From Deferribacterales bacterium (GTDB taxonomy: Bacteria; Chrysiogenota; Deferribacteres; Deferribacterales; JAISNW01), in contig BNUJ01000039.1 in assembly GCA_025997275.1 (NCBI GenBank), positions 1 through 12,899 on the forward strand: a stretch of 12,899 nucleotides of DNA. Reading direction: 5' to 3'. Position 1 is the first letter of the stretch. Each line of letters starts with the position of its first letter. This document shows positions 8,136 to 12,899 of this stretch, piece after piece. The translations under genes and the position numbers were made by a program. Under the pieces are notes generated by a model. It worked only from the letters and a program-made list of their open reading frames with translations, was not told the DNA's origin and ran no database searches.

Positions 8136-8219
8136 TAAAACTGCTATTTTTCAGGAACTCAGCTCCAAAATACTTTTTAGCACTCTTTGTTACGCTTGGA
8201 GCTAAAAGGAACAGTTTTA
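8136..8219. repeat. Nested inverted repeat at the 3' end of the 48-codon ORF
   Basis: The outer arms taaaactg (8136-8143) and cagtttta (8212-8219) enclose the inner arms agctccaa (8161-8168) and ttggagct (8196-8203). Both pairs are perfect 8-bp complements. The right-hand arms lie inside the last codons of the small ORF and the left-hand arms beyond its stop codon. In minus-strand RNA this could fold into a long branched hairpin ending in a short U-rich run (GUUUUAAUUAAUU). It could be a terminator, an attenuator-like structure before pycB, or coincidence in AT-rich DNA. Confidence 0.35.
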
Positions 8220-8323
8220 GACTGTGCCATTGCCTCTTCAAACCCGCCCTCTGCCTTAAGTTCACCACTCCTAACTATCGTCACTAGTTTCTCGTGTAGT
8301 GTCATAATATTCGCTGTTTCCAT
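8177..8323 (-). CDS. Small 48-residue protein of unknown function
   Basis: This ORF has ATG at 8323-8321 and TAA at 8179-8177, and is preceded by a nearly perfect Shine-Dalgarno sequence (AAGGAGGG, 8335-8328) at ideal spacing. The product starts METANIMTLHEKLVTIVRSG, continues with an acidic GGFEEAMAQSK stretch and ends in a basic KRNKEC tail. It has no signal peptide, membrane segment or recognisable domain; a short helix around residues 8-18 is likely. It lies 129 bases upstream of pycB on the same strand and immediately left of the restriction-modification island, on the opposite strand to that island. It could be a genuine small protein, a leader peptide, or the surviving start of a larger gene. 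I do not recognise the family. The strong ribosome binding site is the main argument that it is translated. Confidence 0.55.
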   Translation of the reverse strand: METANIMTLHEKLVTIVRSGELKAEGGFEEAMAQSKTVPFSSKRNKEC

Positions 8324-8476
8324 AGCACCCTCCTTGAATTTTTATATTATCGTGAAACTATAGCGCACTACTCTAAATTGAGCTAGCAAAAACAGGATAT
8401 TTCTTGTAGATTATAGGCTAATATATTAAGTGATGTGTGAGGTATGAGCATTTGCTATGCTTTTACTAATAAATTC
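8324..8476. other. Intergenic AT-rich segment between the small ORF and the R-M promoter
   Basis: The region between divergent transcription units contains no convincing gene. It has a TATAAT on the minus strand (8415-8410) without a good -35 partner, which could serve the small ORF. It also has a 10-bp AT palindrome at 8419-8428. I see no controller-protein box pair and no C-protein gene of the kind found in some type II R-M systems. Confidence 0.4.
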
Positions 8477-8506
8477 TTGACAGTGTCCGATATTATGGCT
8501 TATAAT
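8477..8506 (+). promoter_or_regulatory. Consensus sigma70 promoter of the R-M operon
   Basis: TTGACA (8477-8482) and TATAAT (8501-8506) are both perfect consensus hexamers, separated by 18 bases. The predicted start site, near 8513, leaves a leader of about 20 bases before the methyltransferase ATG at 8535. A GGGG at 8521-8524 is the only candidate ribosome binding site. This is the best promoter match in the window and predicts strong unregulated expression. Confidence 0.8.
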
Positions 8507-8534
8507 GCAATAATTCCAATGGGGATAAATATTT

Positions 8535-9578
8535 ATGGATAAAAAAATTAGATTGGCAGAGCTTTTTTGTGGAGCTGGTGGCATCGGGCTTGGGGCTTCT
8601 TTGGCTAGTGTCGATGGTATTAGCATAGAACATATCTGGGCAACAGACTACGATAAAGACGCTTGCGCTACATACAGGGAGAATATAAAGCCCAAAGACG
8701 TGATATGTGAGGATATCCGCAAATTAGATTTTGAGAAATTACTAAAAAAATATGGGGAGGTTGATTGTTTGACCTTTGGTTTCCCCTGTAATGACTTTAG
8801 TTGTGTAGGGGAGCAGAGAGGACTTCATGGGACATTTGGTGCATTGTATGAGTATTGTGTAAAAGCGTTAAATGTTTTTAAGCCGAAATACTTTGTTGCT
8901 GAAAATGTTAGTGGTTTGAGGAATGCTAATGATGGTGAGGCTTTTAGTCGCATATTAAAAGCTTTTCGTTCTGCGGGTTATGAAATATACCCTAATTTAT
9001 ATTGCTTTGAGAATTATGGGGTGCCGCAAAAACGCCACAGGGTAATAATTGTTGGCATACGAAACGATGTGCCCATAAAGTTTGCTGTGCCGTCCTATAA
9101 GTCATTCTCAACAGTGGATAATTCTGTTGAAACAGCATTGAAAAATATTCCTAACGATGTGGCTAATAATGAATTGACCGCTCAATCGCCTGTCGTAGTT
9201 GAACGTTTAAAGCACATAAAGGAGGGCGAAAATGCTTTTACAGCAAAATTGCCACCACATCTGCAGCTGAATATAGGGGGCGTTAAAATAAGCCAAATAT
9301 ACAAACGGTTAAAGGCTAACGAACCAGCTTACACAATTACTGGAAGTGGTGGAGGTGGGACACATGTTTACCATTTTAAGGAAAACCGTGCATTGACAAA
9401 TCGTGAACGTGCTCGTCTTCAAACGTTTACTGATAACTTTATTTTTCTTGGCTCAAAAGAAAGTGTTAGAAAACAAATAGGTATGGCAGTTCCACCCAGT
9501 GGGATAAAAATCGTCTTTGAAGCTCTATTGAATAGCATTGAGGGTAATGCATACGAAACTATAGAGGCTAAGATTTAA
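8535..9578 (+). CDS. DNA (cytosine-5-)-methyltransferase of a type II R-M system
   Basis: This enzyme transfers a methyl group from SAM to C5 of cytosine in its recognition site, protecting the host from the adjacent endonuclease. The 347-residue protein has the m5C-MTase motifs in order: motif I LFCGAGGIGLG (10-20), motif IV GFPCNDFS (82-89) with catalytic C85, motif VI ENV (123-125), motif VIII QKRHRVIIVG (165-174), motif IX NRERARLQTF (289-298) and motif X QIGMAVPP (314-321). The target-recognition region lies at about 180-285. Motif IV has PCN in place of the common PCQ. The gene is less GC-rich by eye than its neighbours, lies on the opposite strand, and ends in TAATG shared with the endonuclease start. 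Similarity of the partner nuclease to NgoFVII suggests a GCSGC-like target, which is inference. Confidence 0.94.
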   Translation: MDKKIRLAELFCGAGGIGLGASLASVDGISIEHIWATDYDKDACATYRENIKPKDVICEDIRKLDFEKLLKKYGEVDCLTFGFPCNDFSCVGEQRGLHGTFGALYEYCVKALNVFKPKYFVAENVSGLRNANDGEAFSRILKAFRSAGYEIYPNLYCFENYGVPQKRHRVIIVGIRNDVPIKFAVPSYKSFSTVDNSVETALKNIPNDVANNELTAQSPVVVERLKHIKEGENAFTAKLPPHLQLNIGGVKISQIYKRLKANEPAYTITGSGGGGTHVYHFKENRALTNRERARLQTFTDNFIFLGSKESVRKQIGMAVPPSGIKIVFEALLNSIEGNAYETIEAKI

Positions 9579-10534
9579 TGTCCTCTATAATACTAAAGAA
9601 AGACCTTTTTAATGAAATTTTACTGCACCCAGCTGAACACTTTGATGAGCTTTGTGTGGTGTCTGGATTTGCTACCCCTGCTATGGCAGTACACCATTTA
9701 TCAGCCGTAGAAGAAACTTTTGACAGAGACACCTTAAAGATAAACCTTATAATCGGAATGACCCCGTTGTCTGGCATATCAAAGCCACATCACAAAAACT
9801 TTGTGAAACTTGCAGAAAACAGACCTGATTTTGTGTGCTCATACATAGAACAGAATTCAGCACCTATACATACAAAACTATACACGTGGCTAAATAATGG
9901 TAAGCCAGAAATTGCTTTTCTTACATCAGCTAATTATACTCTTAATGCTTTTAGGCAACTACAAGATGAAGTTGCCACCGAATGCAATCCTGAAGAAGCT
10001 TTTGAATATTACAACTCCAAAATAGCACATTCTTCTTATTGCACTTGCCCTGAAGTGACAGACCTTGTGGTAGAGGCTGGCACGAAGACTTATGAAATAC
10101 CTGAAGTAGAACATGAAGCAACAAAGACGAATGGCGAAATGGTAAAACTTCCTCTATTTTCAGAAAGAACTGGCAAAATACATAACCATGCAGGCTTAAA
10201 CTGGGGACAACGAGATGGGCGAGAACCTAACCAAGCATATATACCAATACCAAGCAATATAGCAAGGTCAGGTTTTTTCCCGCCACGTGGTGAACATTTT
10301 TCTGTGTTGACTGATGATGGAATTCCTTTTGTATGTGCAGTGGCACAACAAAATGATAAAGCCATACACACGTCAAACAACAACAGCGAGTTCGGCGAAT
10401 ATTTTAGACGTAAACTGAATGTTCCACTTGGAAAACCAATAAGCCTTGCTAACCTAGATAGATATGGCAACAGATATGTTTCTTTTACCAAGATAAATGA
10501 AGAAGAATACTATATGGAATTTCAAGGTATATAG
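9578..10534 (+). CDS. NgoFVII-like PLD-family type II restriction endonuclease
   Basis: This probably cleaves DNA lacking the modification made by the upstream methyltransferase. The 318-residue protein begins with a phospholipase D-like nuclease domain (about 1-165). It contains VVSGFATPAM (27-36) and the active-site pattern H98-T-K100 followed by TSANYT (116-121), equivalent to the HxK...SxN of metal-independent PLD nucleases such as BfiI. Residues from about 200 to 318 form a second domain with GLNWGQRDGREPNQAYIPIP (206-225), NNNSEFGEYFRRKL and RYGNRYVSF. These match the C-terminal DNA-binding region of the NgoFVII endonuclease family, which I recall as B3-like. The ATG overlaps the methyltransferase stop by one base. 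The ORF looks intact and has no obvious missing catalytic residue. Confidence 0.85.
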   Translation: MSSIILKKDLFNEILLHPAEHFDELCVVSGFATPAMAVHHLSAVEETFDRDTLKINLIIGMTPLSGISKPHHKNFVKLAENRPDFVCSYIEQNSAPIHTKLYTWLNNGKPEIAFLTSANYTLNAFRQLQDEVATECNPEEAFEYYNSKIAHSSYCTCPEVTDLVVEAGTKTYEIPEVEHEATKTNGEMVKLPLFSERTGKIHNHAGLNWGQRDGREPNQAYIPIPSNIARSGFFPPRGEHFSVLTDDGIPFVCAVAQQNDKAIHTSNNNSEFGEYFRRKLNVPLGKPISLANLDRYGNRYVSFTKINEEEYYMEFQGI

Positions 10535-10557
10535 AACCATAAGGACAATTGTGCAGT

Positions 10558-10780
10558 ATGCTAAAAACACTTTACCTTTTGGCTGGGACAAATGGTAGTA
10601 GCAAAAGCATTTTTGCAAAGGTGTTGCTGGCTATTAGGATTGAACTAATATACATATTCCTTTATGATGTTGAGGCTTGTATCTAGCGCGTAAAGAACCT
10701 TATTGCCAATAGCGGACACTACGTTTAATGCTGGTGACATCAGACGCCGTTATAAGCGCAACAGGAAAAACTTTGTTAAC
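10558..10780 (+). pseudogene. Decayed zeta-toxin/COG4185-like P-loop kinase
   Basis: Three segments resemble zeta-toxin-like ATPases, in the correct order. From the ATG at 10558 comes LYLLAGTNGSSKSIFAK, resembling the family's P-loop start LYIIAGPNGAGKSTFAK, with the Walker A glycine before the lysine lost. After an apparent internal deletion comes IELIYIFLYDVEACI, then a TAG at 10684-10686, then RVKNLIANSGHYV (10687-10725) in the same frame. That aligns with the RVxxRVxxGGHxVP segment. A TAA follows at 10726. Removing one T near 10724-10726 restores NAGDIRRRYKRNRKNFVN, matching the family's IRRRYxRSxxNF motif. The C-terminus beyond this is missing and the lysM terminator begins at 10784. The family assignment comes from remembered motifs. 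The gene has at least one deletion, one nonsense codon, one frameshift and a 3' truncation, so it is non-functional. Confidence 0.65.
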
Positions 10781-10783
10781 ATA

Positions 10784-10809
10784 AAAGAGGGGGAACTTGC
10801 CCCCTCTTT
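10784..10809. terminator. Bidirectional rho-independent terminator
   Basis: A perfect 10-bp stem AAAGAGGGGG / CCCCCTCTTT has a 6-base loop (aacttg). Read on the minus strand it follows the lysM gene and has a TTTTATGTT tail. Read on the plus strand it follows the R-M genes and pseudogene, with a weaker TATATT tail. It probably separates the convergent transcription units. Confidence 0.8.
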
Positions 10810-10843
10810 ATATTAAGCTCAACCCTATATCAAACTCAGCTCA

Positions 10844-11224
10844 CTATCTGCGTGCACGATTTGCGCGATAATACTTGATAGCCTCAGCCTTGCGCTCACT
10901 AGACACATTTTCTGGTATGTCAAACTTTTGAGCTGGGTATATTAAATCAGGGTTCTTGATAGAATCTTGATTTGCCCAGTAGATAAGTGCCCATAAGCGC
11001 ACATCAGAATATTTGTCCCTCGCTATCAGCGACAGACTTTTCCCCTCTTCAACGGTATAGCTATTGGTCTTTACAGTTGCTGGAACAGGACTCAGTGCTG
11101 GTTCAGCTACTGGAACGGGAGGCTTGGAAACTGCCGCTGATTCAGGTTGTTCAACATTAGCACAAGCCACCAATAACAATAATGTAGGTAAGATTAGCGA
11201 CGCCCTCTTAAAATTAAACATCAT
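10844..11224 (-). CDS. LysM-domain lipoprotein
   Basis: This is a small predicted lipoprotein that binds cell-wall glycan. The 126-residue product has a basic N-terminus, a hydrophobic stretch and the lipobox LLVAC, with C21 as the lipidated residue. Next is a proline/alanine-rich linker (about 25-50), then one LysM domain (55-104; YTVEEGKSLSLIA ... NPDLIYPAQKFDIP), and a basic tail ending in YYRANRARR. It is exported and likely anchored in a membrane facing peptidoglycan. ATG codons are adjacent at 11224 and 11221, with a G-rich site (AGGGGGTG) upstream. It has its own promoter just after mnmE and ends at a strong terminator, so it appears monocistronic. No catalytic domain is present, so a structural or scaffold role is likely. 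Confidence 0.9.
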   Translation of the reverse strand: MMFNFKRASLILPTLLLLVACANVEQPESAAVSKPPVPVAEPALSPVPATVKTNSYTVEEGKSLSLIARDKYSDVRLWALIYWANQDSIKNPDLIYPAQKFDIPENVSSERKAEAIKYYRANRARR

Positions 11225-11250
11225 AAAAACACCCCCTCTCTTACACTATC

Positions 11251-11278
11251 AATTTAGTCCCTCTTTATATATTGTCAA
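11251..11278 (-). promoter_or_regulatory. Promoter of the LysM lipoprotein gene
   Basis: On the minus strand a perfect TTGACA (11278-11273) is followed after 16 bases by TAAATT (11256-11251), a 4/6 match to the -10 consensus. It lies in the 59-base gap after mnmE, about 27 bases before the lysM start codon. Confidence 0.55.
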
Positions 11279-11283
11279 TACCC

Positions 11284-12597
11284 CTACTTCCCAATACAAA
11301 ACTTAGAAAATAATTTATCTAGCGTCTCTTCAGCAACGTTTGCACTGACTGTTCTATCTAACGCACCAACAGCACTGCGCAGATGAAACGCCTGCTTATC
11401 AAGCGAGATGTATTCGTTGATACCCCCTAGCTCCTCTAATGCAAGCTGACATTCCACCCGCTGGCTATCGGCAAGCAATGCAGGCAGGGTGTCATCGGGC
11501 GGCAAGAGCAGGCGAGCACGTGAAACTAACAACTCTTTTAGTTTATTAAGAGAACCCGCGTCATCAGCCGATATATCAACATCCGTTTTATATGGCGACT
11601 TCCGCTCAAGGTCGGCTTTCGTCCCAACGATAACTTTAGCTTTGGAGTTTTCTACTAACTCTAATGTTTCACGGGAAACATTTTGAACGTTTAAGTCTAT
11701 TAAGATTAACGTCAGGTCTGCGGCTACGACCTCATCAGCAGCGCGGCGCACCCCCTCTCTCTCGGCGGCAGACTCACTCTGACGAAGCCCTGCGGTGTCT
11801 GATAGCGACAGGGCAAGCCCTTGAATATTTATAGCCTCTGACAACACGTCCCGTGTCGTCCCTGCCTCATCTGATACTATGGCACGTTGTTTGCCGAGCA
11901 GCTTGTTAAACAACGTGGACTTACCAGCGTTAGGTGCGCCAGCTATCACCACGCGGACACCATTCACGGCACGTTTCAATCCATCGTAGCTATCAAGCAG
12001 CCCTATCAACCGCTCTTTCACAGCTTCTACGCGGGCGAGCAACTCAATGTGTTTAGGGGTGTCTAGTTCTTCAGAAAAATCTATCACAGCCTCAACCTCA
12101 GCAAGGCTATCAATTAAACTGGTGCGAATATCGTGAAAGATAGTGTCCAGCTCTCCATATAGCACACGCCCTGCCGCCTTTACCCCCACATCAGTTGTCG
12201 CACGGATTATTGAATTAACTCCCTCAGCCTGTGTGAGTGTCAACTTGCCGTTCAGGTATGCCCGTCTTGTGAATTCTCCCGCCTCTGCCACCCTAACGCC
12301 AGCGTTCGTGAAGTCCATCATCGCGGTGTTCACTATTAGCGGGTTGCCATGAAATGAAACTTCAAGCACGTCTTCTCCAGTGTAAGAGTTAGGGGCTTTG
12401 TAATAGACAACAAGCACATCATCTGTAATTAGTGGGTTATAGCTGGACACGAAAGTTGCACGTGTTGCCTTTCTAGGGGTGAGCCTGCTCGCAGACAGGG
12501 AAAGGTATTTTAGCAATGGCAACACATCACCTGACAGGCGCAGAACTATGACAGCTGCGGGTTGCGCAGGCGTAAGCGGTGCCATAATGGTATCCAT
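11284..12597 (-). CDS. mnmE: tRNA modification GTPase MnmE (TrmE)
   Basis: With MnmG, MnmE installs the 5-carboxymethylaminomethyl group (or aminomethyl group) at wobble U34 of certain tRNAs. The 437-residue protein has the N-terminal tetrahydrofolate-binding domain (1-115; GEFTRRAYLNGKLTLTQAE), a helical domain, and an inserted G domain at about 213-365. The G domain contains P-loop GAPNAGKS (220-227), TTRD (247-250) and DTAG (267-270). G4 reads TKAD (326-329) rather than the usual NKxD. The protein ends in CIGK, the conserved C-terminal motif with the essential cysteine (C434). The start MDTI fits the family, although no clear Shine-Dalgarno site is visible. It follows the FkbM gene by 31 bases. 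Codons 305-311 (QNVSRET) contain the second parS-like 16-mer. Confidence 0.96.
   Translation of the reverse strand: MDTIMAPLTPAQPAAVIVLRLSGDVLPLLKYLSLSASRLTPRKATRATFVSSYNPLITDDVLVVYYKAPNSYTGEDVLEVSFHGNPLIVNTAMMDFTNAGVRVAEAGEFTRRAYLNGKLTLTQAEGVNSIIRATTDVGVKAAGRVLYGELDTIFHDIRTSLIDSLAEVEAVIDFSEELDTPKHIELLARVEAVKERLIGLLDSYDGLKRAVNGVRVVIAGAPNAGKSTLFNKLLGKQRAIVSDEAGTTRDVLSEAINIQGLALSLSDTAGLRQSESAAEREGVRRAADEVVAADLTLILIDLNVQNVSRETLELVENSKAKVIVGTKADLERKSPYKTDVDISADDAGSLNKLKELLVSRARLLLPPDDTLPALLADSQRVECQLALEELGGINEYISLDKQAFHLRSAVGALDRTVSANVAEETLDKLFSKFCIGK
11665..11680. promoter_or_regulatory. parS-like ParB binding site (copy 2, inside mnmE)
   Basis: TGTTTCACGGGAAACA is the exact reverse complement of the site at 4233-4248 and one base from the parS palindrome. 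It lies in the mnmE reading frame and encodes the NVSRET residues in the G domain. Sites inside origin-proximal coding genes are common for parS. Confidence 0.5.
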
Positions 12598-12628
12598 TAC
12601 GCAATTATTACGCAGGACGGCGAAAAAG

Positions 12629-12899
12629 TCAATCTAACTCACGAGGATAAGCAAATAGTGATGTTTCACCAGCAGCACCATTTGGCGAAAAATGATGTTT
12701 TTCTATGGTTATCTTATAGTTTAGGTCTTTCACAAACTCCGCTAACAGTGGCACCATTTCAAAGAACTCCTCGGGGTTATGGTAGATAGACAGAGACAAC
12801 ACGGGGCGGAACTTGCGAATTGTCCGCTCCATACCGCGCAGGGCAGCTAAACCAAAACCCTCTATATCTGCCTTAATAAAGCCGACATTTAGGTTGCCA
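12629..12899 (-). CDS. FkbM family methyltransferase, 3' part only
   Basis: The reading frame stays open to the window edge, so about 90 C-terminal residues are seen and the start is outside. The visible part begins with LNVGFIKADIEGFGLAALRG, the FkbM core equivalent to IKIDIEGFE in the gene at 3146-4219. It continues with LSIYHNPEEFFEMVPLL, the family's hallmark, and ends in SLFAYPRELD. An internal methionine at 12832 is not the true start, because the domain continues upstream of it without a stop. The SAM-binding motif I is outside the window. The gene ends 31 bases before mnmE and probably shares its transcript. A sugar O-methyltransferase role in surface glycan synthesis is inferred from the family. 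Confidence 0.88.
   Translation of the reverse strand, partial: GNLNVGFIKADIEGFGLAALRGMERTIRKFRPVLSLSIYHNPEEFFEMVPLLAEFVKDLNYKITIEKHHFSPNGAAGETSLFAYPRELD

Noticed and set aside
8419..8428. AT palindrome taatatatta upstream of the R-M promoter as an operator
   Set aside because: It is a short AT-only sequence in AT-rich DNA, has no second copy, and no regulator gene is in the island.
8426..8626. Minus-strand ORF across the R-M promoter and methyltransferase start
   Set aside because: It overlaps a consensus promoter and the conserved motif I coding region in antisense; no Shine-Dalgarno site supports it.
10090..10491. 133-codon minus-strand ORF inside the endonuclease gene
   Set aside because: It lies antisense to the conserved DNA-binding domain of the endonuclease and resembles no protein family.
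10802..11270. 12-base direct repeat ccctctttatat at 10802-10813 and 11259-11270 flanking the LysM gene, considered as a mobile-element target duplication
   Set aside because: The first copy is part of the terminator stem and the second lies within the lysM promoter spacer; the sequence is AT-rich and no transposase or integrase is nearby.
11514..11527. Further parS-like match (CACGTGAAAC in mnmE), with similar half-sites near 5365, 8352 and 12664
   Set aside because: These match only one half of the palindrome; the other half is essentially unmatched, so they are not called as sites.

Overview
This is a bacterial chromosomal window. It carries standard bacterial housekeeping genes (tyrS, greA, pgsA, mnmE), Shine-Dalgarno sites, sigma70-type promoters and a lipobox lipoprotein. 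GC content looks moderate. I cannot assign a phylum from the sequence alone. Almost everything lies on the minus strand. The exceptions are a two-gene plus-strand insert at about 8.5-10.5 kb and a decayed gene directly after it.

Layout, in the direction of minus-strand transcription from the right edge. (1) 12899-11284: the 3' end of an FkbM-type methyltransferase gene cut by the window edge, then mnmE. (2) 11224-10844: a LysM lipoprotein gene with its own promoter, ending at a strong hairpin terminator (10784-10809). (3) 10780-8477: a plus-strand accessory island with a consensus promoter, a C5-cytosine DNA methyltransferase, an NgoFVII-like PLD-family restriction endonuclease overlapping it by one base, and a previously hidden pseudogene of a zeta-toxin/COG4185-like P-loop kinase. 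(4) 8323-8177: a 48-codon minus-strand ORF with a near-perfect ribosome binding site. (5) 8047-1252: a tightly packed run of a biotin-domain-less carboxyltransferase (pycB/oadA type), tyrS, a DUF1015 gene, an FkbM methyltransferase, and a GT8 glycosyltransferase/radical SAM fusion. (6) 1255-102: greA and pgsA, with a good promoter in front of greA. Bases 1-101 hold no recognisable gene.

Functionally there are three layers: core metabolism and information processing; a surface-glycan decoration layer (two FkbM paralogues and the GT8/radical SAM fusion) embedded in the housekeeping operons; and a restriction-modification defence island with the remains of a toxin-like gene.

The points most worth a second look are the GT8/radical SAM fusion, the zeta-like pseudogene, two identical 16-bp sites one base from the ParB parS consensus (one intergenic, one inside mnmE), the 48-aa ORF with a nested inverted repeat at its 3' end, and the carboxyltransferase without a biotinyl domain. 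I saw no CRISPR array, insertion sequence, tRNA or rRNA.
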